Shown here: piece after piece, positions 1 through 7,096 of the stretch | Position numbering within the stretch: the first letter of the stretch is position 1 | Layout of the letters: the number at the start of each line of letters is the position of its first letter | From: an uncultured Anaerolineae bacterium | GTDB lineage: Bacteria > Chloroflexota > Anaerolineae > Anaerolineales > Villigracilaceae | Assembly: GCA_903854805.1 (NCBI GenBank) | Contig: CAINXK010000094.1 | Coordinates: 1 to 9,307 of the forward strand | Direction: 5' to 3' | DNA: 9,307 bases | Notes under the pieces: generated by a model | What the model was told of the DNA's origin: nothing | What the model saw: the letters and a program-made list of their open reading frames with translations, nothing else | Databases searched by the model: none | Program-made: the position numbers and the translations under genes

Positions 1-1104
1 CGCACGCCGGGTACCAAGACGCTTGAATTTGAAGGGAAGTTTGCGGATTACCAGCAGGCGCAGTACGGGATTGCCTGCACCAACGGCACCGCCGCCCTGG
101 AAATTGCGATCGCGGCCCTGGGAATTGGCCTGGGCGATGAAGTCATCGTGCCAGATTTCACCTTTGTGGCCAGCGCCAGCGCAGTGCTCTCAGTGGGTGC
201 CATGCCCGTGCTGGTGGATGTTGACCCAGGCACCTACTGCATCGACCCTGAGAAAGTAGCCGCGGCGGTTACCCCGCGCACCCGCGCGATTGTTGCCGTG
301 CATATTGCTGGGCATCCGGCTGATATGGATCGTTTGAAAGAGATTGCCCGCATCCACAACCTGTTCCTGATCGAGGATGCGGCGCATGCGCATGGCAGTG
401 AATGGAAGGGCCACAAGGTTGGCAGTATTGGAACGGTTGGTACTTTCAGCTTCCAGGCCAGCAAGTTGATGACGGCTGGCGAAGGCGGCATGCTCATCAC
501 GAATAATGAAGACCTGGCGATTCGCATCCGTTCCGTCCATGATTGCGGACGCATGCCGGAGCAGTGGTTTTATTCGCATTATATTTACGGTTCAAACTAT
601 CGTCTGAGCGAATGGCAGGGTGCAGTTTTAACCCAGCAGCTTGGCCGTCTGGCAGAACAGACCGTGGTACGCAGCCGCAATGCGGCCTATCTGGATAAAG
701 CCCTGCTGGAGATCGATGGCATCCGGCCGCAGGTGCTGGATCCGCGCGTGACCTGCCACGGGCATTACTGCTATATCTTCCACTATGACCGCTCGGCTTT
801 TGCGGGTCTGCCTACCGAAACCTTTATCAAGGCTCTCAACGCGGAAGGTATTCCGACCCAGGCCAGTTACCCGTCTGTGCGCAAGCTGGATGTCTTCCAG
901 AACGGTGAATTCCGCAAGCGCCTATCGCCCGAACATGCCCGCGAGGCTTTCCCCTTTCTGCAGGCTGAGTGCCCGGTGACTGATGACGCTGCTGAAAATA
1001 CTGTCTGGCTGGTGCACCGCACCCTGTTGGGCAGCCAGGCTGATACCGAAGAAATTGTGGCGGCTATCAGGAAGATCCAGAAGCATGCCGGTGACCTGGT
1101 CTAG
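1..1104 (+). CDS. DegT/DnrJ/EryC1/StrS family PLP-dependent aminotransferase (5' partial)
   Basis: The frame is open from base 1 to the TAG at 1102-1104, giving 367 visible residues. Family members usually carry about 25-30 more residues at the N-terminus, so the true start lies upstream of the window. Seen directly, numbered from codon 1: a TNGTAAL motif near residues 28-34, the EDAAHAHG motif with Asp126 (the family residue that contacts the PLP pyridine nitrogen), and SFQASK, whose Lys155 fits the Schiff-base lysine, followed by GEGGM. A YGSNYRLSEWQGA stretch matches the family's conserved substrate/dimer region. Enzymes of this fold transaminate keto-sugars or keto-cyclitols in the cytoplasm, using glutamate or glutamine as donor, for deoxyamino-sugar, aminocyclitol or antibiotic synthesis; some relatives are catabolic. 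Its position beside a sugar importer suggests a role with the imported compound. The family call is firm; the substrate cannot be read from sequence. Confidence 0.92.
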   Translation, partial: RTPGTKTLEFEGKFADYQQAQYGIACTNGTAALEIAIAALGIGLGDEVIVPDFTFVASASAVLSVGAMPVLVDVDPGTYCIDPEKVAAAVTPRTRAIVAVHIAGHPADMDRLKEIARIHNLFLIEDAAHAHGSEWKGHKVGSIGTVGTFSFQASKLMTAGEGGMLITNNEDLAIRIRSVHDCGRMPEQWFYSHYIYGSNYRLSEWQGAVLTQQLGRLAEQTVVRSRNAAYLDKALLEIDGIRPQVLDPRVTCHGHYCYIFHYDRSAFAGLPTETFIKALNAEGIPTQASYPSVRKLDVFQNGEFRKRLSPEHAREAFPFLQAECPVTDDAAENTVWLVHRTLLGSQADTEEIVAAIRKIQKHAGDLV

Positions 1105-1122
1105 GTTTTTCCTGGTTGGTTA

Positions 1123-1155
1123 TTGAGCATAGTTCTTTCAGATCATGCTTATAAT
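1123..1155 (+). promoter_or_regulatory. Candidate promoter upstream of the cupin gene
   Basis: A perfect TATAAT -10 hexamer lies at 1150-1155 in the gap after the aminotransferase. The best -35-like element, TTGAGC at 1123-1128, is 21 bp away, which is longer than ideal, and no good hexamer sits at 17 bp. A TG pair at 1146-1147 is one base off an extended -10. If used, it would give a leader of about 150 nt before the cupin and would make the cupin and transporter a unit separate from the aminotransferase. Confidence 0.4.
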
Positions 1156-1231
1156 AAGAAGAGATGGAGCGCGCTGGAGTTGTAATGACTTTTGTGGGCC
1201 GCCAGCATCGATAAAGTTAGGCATGGATAAC

Positions 1232-1266
1232 GGCCGAATGGGTTGGGTATTTGATCCGTTCAGGCC
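1232..1266 (+). other. Imperfect hairpin in the leader of the cupin gene
   Basis: GGCCGAATGG at 1232-1241 can pair with CCGTTCAGGCC at 1256-1266, giving a 10-bp stem with one G-T wobble and one bulged A around a 14-nt loop. No T-tract follows, so it is not a standard terminator. It lies about 50 nt before the cupin start and could be incidental or a leader structure. Nothing matching a riboswitch class was recognised. Confidence 0.3.
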
Positions 1267-1314
1267 GGGTCTGAACCGCGAGGATTGCGTTGTTTTATGA
1301 CAGGGCAGGGCAGC

Positions 1315-1731
1315 ATGCTTGAGAACGAACGGTTTTTGGAAGTCGATCGCCATGGCGGGCCGGGTTATCTGCCCCTGGTGTTCAGTGCTGGCTGGCAAGT
1401 GGCGATCTTGAATTGGGAGCCACCCATCGATCTGGCCAATCTGGGCGAGATCGAGCGCCATGCGGAGACCGATGAAGTCTTTGTGCTCTGGCGCGGGCGG
1501 GCGGCGATCTTCGTTAAAGCGGACGATGAGATCTTAATGGAAGATATGCAGCCGGGTGTGGTTTACACCGTCAAGCGCGGCAGCTGGCATAACCTGGTCG
1601 CCTCGGCCGATGTTTCGTTACTGATCGTGGAAAACCGCGATACGCACCTGGATGATACCCAGCTGCGACAATTGGATAATTCTGAGCGTGTTCAGATTCT
1701 GGCACAGCTGCCAGCCTGGGCCGGGCTCTAA
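1315..1731 (+). CDS. Small single-domain cupin protein
   Basis: The protein is 138 aa from the chosen ATG. In-frame alternatives are ATG at 1297 and TTG at 1285. The start at 1315 was preferred because AGGG repeats lie 4 and 9 bases upstream and the cupin-like sequence begins right after it. A partly degenerate cupin pattern is visible: motif 1 has His49 and Glu54 followed by Gly61, with HxE where canonical cupins have HxH. Motif 2 (PGVVYTVKRGSWHN) keeps Gly and His92, but the usual Pro is Lys. A mononuclear metal site with fewer ligands is therefore possible. Such small cupins are often found near carbohydrate genes, acting as isomerases, epimerases or ligand-binding accessory proteins. Here it precedes the ABC importer by 112 bp and may share its transcript. 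Fold call good; function unknown. Confidence 0.8.
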   Translation: MLENERFLEVDRHGGPGYLPLVFSAGWQVAILNWEPPIDLANLGEIERHAETDEVFVLWRGRAAIFVKADDEILMEDMQPGVVYTVKRGSWHNLVASADVSLLIVENRDTHLDDTQLRQLDNSERVQILAQLPAWAGL

Positions 1732-1762
1732 AAGCAGGTAGAATATGTGCAGCAGGAGGTGG

Positions 1763-1812
1763 ACCGTTTATTTCGGTACGACTGTTTGGTGTCTAAAATA
1801 AAATCATAAAAT
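1763..1812 (+). promoter_or_regulatory. Possible operator/promoter region of the ABC importer
   Basis: The 112-bp gap before the binding-protein gene becomes AT-rich near its 3' end. TAAAAT occurs at 1794-1799 and again at 1807-1812 and could serve as -10 elements, but neither has a convincing -35. Just upstream, ACCG (1763-1766) and CGGT (1774-1777) form a small dyad around a 7-bp T/A spacer, the size of a repressor half-site pair. This is weak evidence; the cupin gene may simply read through. Confidence 0.22.
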
Positions 1813-1833
1813 GAACCCTATTGAAAATTGGAT

Positions 1834-1839
1834 GGAGGA
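1834..1839 (+). promoter_or_regulatory. Strong ribosome binding site fixing the binding-protein start
   Basis: GGAGGA lies 4 bases before the ATG at 1844. It decides against the in-frame upstream ATG at 1811, which has no such site and would add 11 residues ahead of the signal peptide. Confidence 0.8.
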
Positions 1840-1843
1840 ATCG

Positions 1844-3166
1844 ATGTCAAAGTTTCGTGTTTTATCTGTGATGATCGTGGTTGGTATGCTCCTGGCTGCC
1901 TGTGCACCCGCCGCAGCCCCTGCCCCGGCCGCCGCTGCTAAGCTTGCGCCGATTGTGGTGGCCTGCTGGAGCGGCCCCGAGCACGATAACCTGGTTAAAT
2001 TAGCCGCTGCTTATACCGCCAAGACCGGCAACCAGGTTACCGTGGAAGAAATTGCGCGCGAGTCATATCAAGACAAGCTGACCACCACCTTTGTGGCTGG
2101 CGGCAGTGATTACGATGTGGCCTATGTTTCATCAGACTGGCCGCCGGCCTGGATCAATGCCAAGGCTCTGACCGAACTTGATCAGTTCTTTAATGACCCC
2201 AAGGTGGTTGATCAGGAATTTGCCCTCAAGAACTATCAACCGGCGATTAACTCTTTTGTGTTCAACAACAAGACCTATGCTTTCCCATCTGAAGGCGATA
2301 CCGCCTGGCTCTTCTACCGCAAGGATTTGCTGGAAGCCAAGGGCATCAAAGTTCCTGTAACTTGGGACGAATACCTGGCGGCTGCCAAGGCACTGAATAA
2401 CCCGCCCGAGATTTATGGTGCGGTGATCGGGGCCAAGCCGGATGAGGCTATGTGGGATTTCATGCATTACCTGTTTTCCTTTGGCGGAGATATCCTGGAT
2501 AAGGATAACAAGGTCATCCTGAACAATGAAGCCGGTGTGGCAGCTCTGACCTTCTATTCTGGCCTGCTGCGAACCGAAAAAGTAGTCCCGCCCGATGTTA
2601 ACACCTATGGTTACAACGAAATTCTAACCAACCTTCAAGAAGGCAAGGCTGCCATGGGTATCGAGTGGATGGCTGCCACACAGACTCTGACCGACTGCAC
2701 CCAGTCGCCCAAGGTTTGCAAAGATGGCCAGCCGCTGTTAGGCTATACCTTCGTGCCCGGTTCCAAACAGGCCGATGGCAGTGTTGTGCACGGTACGGGT
2801 GGCTCCAGCTGGGGCTGGGTTATCCCGGCCGGTTCCAAGAATGGCCTGGCTGCCTACAAGTTCATCGAGTGGCTGACTGGTCACGAAGGTGGCAAGATGT
2901 GGGCTTTGAATGGTGGTATTCCCTCCAATCAGCTGGCGCTCTCTGACCCGGAAGTTGCCCAGAAGATCCCGCAGTTCAAGATGTTGGGTGAAATTATGCC
3001 CATCCGGCACCTGGTGCCTTCCACCACTGTGACTGGCGATATGGTTACCGCCATCAACGAAGCCGTTGCGGCGGCTGTCACCGGCACCAAGGAACCCAAG
3101 GCTGCCCTGGATGAAGCCTCTGCCAAGATCACAGAAATGCTGACCAAAGCAGGTTATATCAAGTAG
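1844..3166 (+). CDS. ABC sugar transporter substrate-binding lipoprotein (family 1, CUT1 type)
   Basis: The protein is 440 aa. It starts with MSKFR, a hydrophobic core and a lipobox LAAC with Cys20, followed by an Ala/Pro-rich linker (about residues 21-33). It is therefore exported, cleaved by signal peptidase II and lipid-anchored outside the membrane. The mature part follows the MalE/UgpB-like plan: an early hinge strand (IVVACWSG), a YDVAYVSSDW segment, YAFPSEGDTAWLFYRKDLLE and VPVTWDEYLAAAKAL, then a Gly/Ser-rich GTGGSSWGWVIP segment and a helical C-terminus ending TKAGYIK. It binds a sugar or oligosaccharide and delivers it to the two downstream permeases. Many aromatic residues suggest a carbohydrate ligand, but its identity is not readable. 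The following hairpin probably raises its expression relative to the membrane components. Confidence 0.95.
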   Translation: MSKFRVLSVMIVVGMLLAACAPAAAPAPAAAAKLAPIVVACWSGPEHDNLVKLAAAYTAKTGNQVTVEEIARESYQDKLTTTFVAGGSDYDVAYVSSDWPPAWINAKALTELDQFFNDPKVVDQEFALKNYQPAINSFVFNNKTYAFPSEGDTAWLFYRKDLLEAKGIKVPVTWDEYLAAAKALNNPPEIYGAVIGAKPDEAMWDFMHYLFSFGGDILDKDNKVILNNEAGVAALTFYSGLLRTEKVVPPDVNTYGYNEILTNLQEGKAAMGIEWMAATQTLTDCTQSPKVCKDGQPLLGYTFVPGSKQADGSVVHGTGGSSWGWVIPAGSKNGLAAYKFIEWLTGHEGGKMWALNGGIPSNQLALSDPEVAQKIPQFKMLGEIMPIRHLVPSTTVTGDMVTAINEAVAAAVTGTKEPKAALDEASAKITEMLTKAGYIK

Positions 3167-3178
3167 TTGATTGTTTGC

Positions 3179-3213
3179 AGGGGTGGCTGGAAGTTTTACC
3201 AGCCACCCCTTTT
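3179..3213 (+). terminator. Intercistronic hairpin terminator between binding protein and permeases
   Basis: GGGGTGGCTGG (3180-3190) and CCAGCCACCCC (3199-3209) form a perfect 11-bp stem, extended to 12 bp by A3179-T3210, around an 8-nt loop; a short T-rich tail follows (TTTTCT). It starts about 13 nt after the stop codon of the binding protein. In sugar ABC operons such hairpins commonly act as partial terminators or 3' stabilisers that keep the binding protein in excess over the permeases. The short T-run favours partial termination. Confidence 0.85.
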
Positions 3214-3231
3214 CTATTGAAGAGGCGCTGA

Positions 3232-4146
3232 ATGAATACAAATGAGGTCATGCCCTCCCCAGCCCAAAAAGCCAGGCGTATTTGGCAGCAAATTGAGCCA
3301 GCCCTCTATATCGGGCCGGCTTTCCTGGTTTTGATCATTATTTTAATTTATCCATTGGGTTATTCCTTCTGGCTGAGTTTTCACGAATGGACCCTGCGCG
3401 ATTTTATCAACGGCGTTCCGTGGGTCGGTTTGCAAAACTATGTTGCTCTGTTTACCAGTTCGGATTTTCTCAATTCGTTACGGATCACATTTACTTTTGT
3501 AGGCAGTGCCCTTACGATCGAATTCGGCCTGGGCATGGGGCTGGCACTGCTCTTGAACCAATCCCTGCGCGGGCAGGGTATCATCCGCTCTGTCATTCTG
3601 CTGCCGATGATGTGCACCAATGTAGTGGTTGGCCTGACCTGGCGGCTGCTGTTTAATTATCAATTTGGGATTATTAATTTTTATATCAGCCAGGCCGGCC
3701 TGACTCCCGTGGAATGGTTGAGTGTGCCCAACCTGGCCATGCTTTCAGTGGTGATCGTGGATGTCTGGAATACGACTTCCTTTGTGGCCCTGATGCTGCT
3801 GGCAGGCTTGCAATCTCTACCCGATGAACCCTTTGAGGCTGCCCGGATCGACGGCGCCAGCCGCTGGCAAACCTTTATCTACCTGACCCTGCCACTTTTG
3901 CGCCAGACCATATTGGTGGCGCTGCTCTGGCGTCTGATCGATACTTTCCGCGTTTTTGATGTGGTCTACCTGCTGACGGCTGGTGGCCCGGCACGCGCGA
4001 CGGAGATGGTCAGCATTTACGTGTATACCTATGGTTTTAAATCTTTCAACCTGGGTTACGCTTCGGCAGCCTCTTACGCCATGATCCTGATCATGATCGT
4101 GATCGCTGGTTTTTTGGCGCGCGGTATCGGCCGCTCATCAGAATAG
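3232..4146 (+). CDS. Sugar ABC transporter permease, MalF/UgpA-like
   Basis: The protein is 304 aa with an ATG start and GAAGAGG 6 bases upstream. About six membrane spans are visible: near residues 22-48 (starting LYIGPAFLVL), 84-110, 118-140, 163-190, 220-245 and 280-298. The cytoplasmic EAA loop (EAARIDGASRW, Glu202-Gly208, ending LTLPLL) is intact; it docks the ATPase coupling helices. The length and lack of a large periplasmic insert match short CUT1 permeases (UgpA/AraP/LacF type). It pairs with the MalG-like permease 12 bp downstream to form the channel for the sugar brought by the upstream lipoprotein. No ATP-binding subunit follows, so the complex probably recruits a shared MsmK/UgpC-type ATPase encoded elsewhere. 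Confidence 0.95.
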   Translation: MNTNEVMPSPAQKARRIWQQIEPALYIGPAFLVLIIILIYPLGYSFWLSFHEWTLRDFINGVPWVGLQNYVALFTSSDFLNSLRITFTFVGSALTIEFGLGMGLALLLNQSLRGQGIIRSVILLPMMCTNVVVGLTWRLLFNYQFGIINFYISQAGLTPVEWLSVPNLAMLSVVIVDVWNTTSFVALMLLAGLQSLPDEPFEAARIDGASRWQTFIYLTLPLLRQTILVALLWRLIDTFRVFDVVYLLTAGGPARATEMVSIYVYTYGFKSFNLGYASAASYAMILIMIVIAGFLARGIGRSSE

Positions 4147-4158
4147 GAGCCGGATCAG

Positions 4159-4989
4159 ATGAAAAACCCGGGCAGATTCTTCAATAAATTTTTGGTTTAC
4201 ACTGCGGTCATCCTGGCCATGCTGCTTTCGCTGGCGCCCATCCTATACCTGTTGATCACCTCATTCAAGCCACCTGAATTGACATTTGCGCTTCCGCCGG
4301 TCTGGATTTTTACACCAACCCTCAAAAACTATTCCGATGTAGTCACCAGCGGCGATTTTTTCAAGTATTTTCTAAACAGTGTGGTTGTGGCGTTAACCAC
4401 CACACTGATCGCCGTGACGTTGGGGGCGTTTGCTGCCTATGGTTTCGCGCGCTTCCGCATCCGTGGCAAGTTCTGGCTGCGCATGAGTGTGCTTATCCCA
4501 CAGATGCTGCCACCCATTACCATCATCGTGCCGTTATATGTATTGTTCAATGGATTAAAACTGACTGACACGCTGACGGCCCTGGTGATCTCTTACCTGA
4601 CTTTTACGATCCCGCTTTCGACCTGGTTGATGATTGGGTTCTTTGAAGATGTTCCGATCGATCTGGAAGAATCAGCCATGATCGATGGCTGTTCGCGGCT
4701 GCAGGCGCTGTTTCGGGTGGTCCTGCCGATCGTGACTCCCGGGTTGGCTGCCACCGCCATCCTGTCTTTTATGTACTGCTGGAATGAATTCCTGTACGCG
4801 GTGATCCTGACCGGACGCGATGCGCGCACCCTGCCGGTGACCATCACCAGCTTTATGACCAATAAGGCCATTCTGTGGGGGCGCATTACCGCTTCAGGTT
4901 CCCTGGTGCTGATCCCGGTTCTGATCTTTGCGCTTGTGGCGCAGCGCTATCTGATCCGCGGTTTATCCAAGGGCGCGGTGAAAGGATGA
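4159..4989 (+). CDS. Sugar ABC transporter permease, MalG/UgpE-like
   Basis: The protein is 276 aa with an ATG start, AGGAG 9 bases upstream and a 12-bp gap after the partner permease. The N-terminal membrane span (YTAVILAMLLSLAPILYLL) is followed by SFKPPEL and a short external segment (PTLKNYSDVVTSGDFFKYFLNS) typical of MalG-type subunits, then five more hydrophobic spans. The EAA loop is slightly degenerate, ESAMIDGCSR (Glu171, Ala173, Asp176, Gly177) with Ser at the second position, followed by VVLPIVTPG. Near the C-terminus lies the usual WNEFLYAVILT stretch. It forms the inner-membrane importer heterodimer with the upstream permease. Its TGA stop overlaps the ATG of the PAS gene, so the two are probably translationally coupled. 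Confidence 0.95.
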   Translation: MKNPGRFFNKFLVYTAVILAMLLSLAPILYLLITSFKPPELTFALPPVWIFTPTLKNYSDVVTSGDFFKYFLNSVVVALTTTLIAVTLGAFAAYGFARFRIRGKFWLRMSVLIPQMLPPITIIVPLYVLFNGLKLTDTLTALVISYLTFTIPLSTWLMIGFFEDVPIDLEESAMIDGCSRLQALFRVVLPIVTPGLAATAILSFMYCWNEFLYAVILTGRDARTLPVTITSFMTNKAILWGRITASGSLVLIPVLIFALVAQRYLIRGLSKGAVKG

Positions 4990-5369
4990 TCGCCAGGCCA
5001 TCAGCTGGCGAATGGATTGGCACTTACCCGGCCGAGATCATGGTCTGTGATGCCGATGGCATCATCCTTGAAATGAACGCTGTTTCAAGTCAGATTTACG
5101 AACAGGAAGGCGGGTTGGCCATGATCGGGCGGAATGTATTTGATCATCACCTGGAGCCGGCCCGAAGCCAGATGATGAATGTGGTCAAGCAGAAACGGCA
5201 TGTGCTCTATACGACAGAGAAAGATGGTTTGAAAAAACTTATCTCGATCGCGCCATGGCAGCGGGATGGTGAGTATGCTGGTTTTGCGCTTATCGTGCTT
5301 GATCTGCCGAAAAAAATCCCCAATATCGTCAAAGATCGGGTAGATCTTTCTGGAAAGACTCGAATCTGA
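4986..5369 (+). CDS. Stand-alone PAS-domain protein coupled to the ABC permease gene
   Basis: The protein is 127 aa. The frame is open further upstream inside the permease gene, but the ATG at 4986 forms an ATGA overlap with the permease stop and puts the PAS fold near the N-terminus, so it is taken as the start. The visible domain fills nearly the whole protein: PAEIMVCDADGIILEMNA (PAS strand pair and conserved Asn), a helical region ending GRNVFDHHLEPARSQ, then strands YTTEKDGLKKLISIAPWQ and EYAGFALIVLDLP. There is no kinase, GGDEF, DNA-binding domain or membrane segment. PAS domains bind small ligands or cofactors or mediate dimerisation. Such free-standing PAS proteins occur in bacteria, but their function is mostly undefined. 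Context suggests intracellular sensing of, or a scaffold role for, the transported substrate or its metabolite; this is inference. Confidence 0.82.
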   Translation: MIARPSAGEWIGTYPAEIMVCDADGIILEMNAVSSQIYEQEGGLAMIGRNVFDHHLEPARSQMMNVVKQKRHVLYTTEKDGLKKLISIAPWQRDGEYAGFALIVLDLPKKIPNIVKDRVDLSGKTRI

Positions 5370-5458
5370 TCGTGGCGGCCGGGCTGGTTTTATTGTGCCG
5401 AGCGCTGCGTGTGTTACCCCAGGCTGGGACGTTTGTCCATCAGCCAGTGCCACGTTTT

Positions 5459-5488
5459 TTGTGAATTTCCGTTACCTTTTGCTACAAT
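5459..5488 (+). promoter_or_regulatory. Candidate housekeeping promoter for the isomerase-fold gene
   Basis: TTGTGA (5459-5464) and TACAAT (5483-5488) are separated by 18 bp, a good match to a sigma-70/sigma-A promoter. The expected start of transcription, around 5495, falls at or just before the gene's first ATG codons (5495 and 5504), so the mRNA would have almost no leader. The gene may therefore be expressed separately from the transporter-PAS operon. Confidence 0.55.
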
Positions 5489-5503
5489 ATCAGGATGGTG
5501 ATT

Positions 5504-6916
5504 ATGCCGGATCGACCAACGCTTGGGATGATTTTGCTGCGCGCTGAGTGGTTTGACAGCGTGGTGGCGTTGCCGGAATTGACCGCCGGGCTTCAAAAAG
5601 ACACTGCGGACCTGCTTGGCGCTTTCCCGGCCGAGCTGGACCTGGCGAAACTCTGGGTGGTCAATTCAGCGGCCAGCCTGGCTGCCTGTGCCAGCGAAGT
5701 GCGCATGCTGCAGCCTGACCTGGTACTGCTATCCTTCCAGGTCTGGGCCGAAGACTTTTTCATCCAGCCCCTGCTGGAAGCCCTGCGCGGACAGCCGCTG
5801 GCGGTCTGGTGTTACCAACCAAGCAGCAGCCCACCGCGCCCCGCCAGTTTTGTGGAAGTTCTGCGTTACTCCGGTCCGGTCGGCACGCTGGAAGGGCTGG
5901 GCACCCTGCGCAACCTGGGGGCGCAATTCGCTTTTCTGGTGGGTGCGCCGGGCAGCCCGCAGCTGCGCGCCAGCTTACTGGCCGAGGCCCGCGCCGCGCA
6001 TGCGCAGCGGGCTTTGCGCCGGGCGCGCATCGGTTTGCTGCCAGCGCGTAATGAGCAAATGCAATCCACTTTTGTCGATGAATTCCGGCTGCGCGCCGAT
6101 CTGGGGCCGCAGGTGGAATATCTATCGGTGGCCGAGCTGCAGCAGGCGGCCCAATCCGTTCCGCAGTCTGAGCTGGAAGCTTACTTGCAGCAGCTGTGTG
6201 ATGCCTATCCACTGCGCGGCGTCAGCCTTGAAACGCTGGCGCGGGCTGCGCGTGCTTCGCTTGGGCTGAAAAAACTGGCGCTGGAGCATCACCTGGATCT
6301 GCTTTCGCTTAATGATATTTCGACCGAGCTGCATACCAGCCTGGGTTTGCGCCCGTGTTTTGTTACGCCGCGCCTGGACGGCGAGCCGAACTTGCTGTTT
6401 GGGTTGGAGGCAGATCTGGGTGCGGCGACTGCCATGCTGGCGCTCAGTCACCTGGCCGGCGGGCCGCTTTTCTTTGTTGAGTTCTGGTTTTGGGATGAAG
6501 CAACCAACCTGCTGGTGGGTGGTCACGCGGGTCTTCAGGATCCACAGCTGGCGCGCCCCGCTGAGCTTTTTATCAGCCAGGATTACGAGTATTGCAATTC
6601 GGATGCTACCGAAGGCGCCCATTTTCAATTTGCCTGCCGCCCGGGCCGGGTCAGCTTACTGCAGCTGCGTTGGACGGCCCAGGGCTGCTGGCAGGCTCTG
6701 GCCTGTGCCGGCGAAGTGGTTGACCAGCCAGCCTGGATCGAGGGATATCCGCATGCCATCATCCGGCCGGATGTGGGCGTTCTGGATTTCTTCAGGCAGG
6801 CCGCTGAAGTTGGCACCACCCAGCACTGGATCATGGCCTATGGTGATGTGTTGGACGTGATCCGCGCCTGGTGCCGCCTGGAAAAGATTGCGTTGAAGGA
6901 GATTTCTGCGGTCTGA
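5504..6916 (+). CDS. L-fucose/L-arabinose isomerase-fold protein (uncharacterised)
   Basis: The protein is 470 aa from the ATG at 5504, which has AGGA 8 bases upstream. The in-frame ATG at 5495 gives 473 aa and would suit leaderless translation. The N-terminal half is an alpha/beta domain with the layout of FucI/AraA N-terminal domains (RPTLGMILLRAEWF; LQPDLVLLSFQVWAED; GPVGTLEGLGTLRNLGAQFAF). The C-terminal half shows the family pattern GLEADLGAATAMLAL, GGPLFFVEFWF, GGHAGLQDPQLA, a beta-barrel-like segment (FACRPGRVSLLQL) and PHAIIRPDVG. Numbered from 5495, Glu305, Glu329, His344 and His420 match the spacing style of the Mn-binding Glu/Glu(Asp)/His/His set of sugar isomerases. Many members of this broad fold family are annotated only as 'fucose isomerase-like'. 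It probably acts on the imported sugar, but the reaction is unassigned. Confidence 0.75.
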   Translation: MPDRPTLGMILLRAEWFDSVVALPELTAGLQKDTADLLGAFPAELDLAKLWVVNSAASLAACASEVRMLQPDLVLLSFQVWAEDFFIQPLLEALRGQPLAVWCYQPSSSPPRPASFVEVLRYSGPVGTLEGLGTLRNLGAQFAFLVGAPGSPQLRASLLAEARAAHAQRALRRARIGLLPARNEQMQSTFVDEFRLRADLGPQVEYLSVAELQQAAQSVPQSELEAYLQQLCDAYPLRGVSLETLARAARASLGLKKLALEHHLDLLSLNDISTELHTSLGLRPCFVTPRLDGEPNLLFGLEADLGAATAMLALSHLAGGPLFFVEFWFWDEATNLLVGGHAGLQDPQLARPAELFISQDYEYCNSDATEGAHFQFACRPGRVSLLQLRWTAQGCWQALACAGEVVDQPAWIEGYPHAIIRPDVGVLDFFRQAAEVGTTQHWIMAYGDVLDVIRAWCRLEKIALKEISAV

Positions 6917-7011
6917 AACTGACCCCAATTTGGCGTTTTGATTAGAAAGATCGCTTCTTTCCAGCAAAAAAACTGCAAATGCGTGAATACATCCAGAAAC
7001 CCGGGCAGACA

Positions 7012-7051
7012 GGCTAAACTTTCTAAAGTTAGCCCGTTCGGGCGTCTTTTT
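7012..7051 (+). terminator. Double-hairpin, T-tailed element after the isomerase-fold gene
   Basis: GGCTAAACTTT (from 7012) pairs with AAAGTTAGCC (ending 7034), with one bulged A. Overlapping it, GCCC (7032-7035) and GGGC (7040-7043) form a short stem with loop GTTC, followed by GTC and five Ts (7047-7051). The two hairpins share bases 7032-7034, so they cannot both form fully. This may be the terminator of the upstream gene; the 4-bp terminal stem is weak. Confidence 0.4.
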
Positions 7052-7096
7052 GAATTATTGGATTGGCCTTACAATGACAGAATAATTTTTACCATT

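Noticed and set aside
1811..1843. Upstream ATG start for the binding protein
   Set aside because: It lacks a ribosome site and adds an acidic stretch ahead of the lipoprotein signal peptide; the ATG at 1844 has GGAGGA at the right distance.
4875..4985. Longer N-terminal extension of the PAS protein inside the permease gene
   Set aside because: The extension has no PAS-like sequence and lies wholly within the permease coding region in another frame; the ATGA overlap start at 4986 is better.
5422..5460. Terminator after the PAS gene: GGCTGGGAC/GTCC-AT-CAGCC hairpin followed by six Ts
   Set aside because: The stem has a 2-nt bulge and is separated from the T-tract by 9 bases, so termination is doubtful; the T-tract overlaps the -35 region of the next promoter.
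5616..6269. Long alternative-frame open frames inside the isomerase-fold gene
   Set aside because: They are Trp/Arg/Cys-rich shadow translations of a GC-rich gene with no domain and no start signals.
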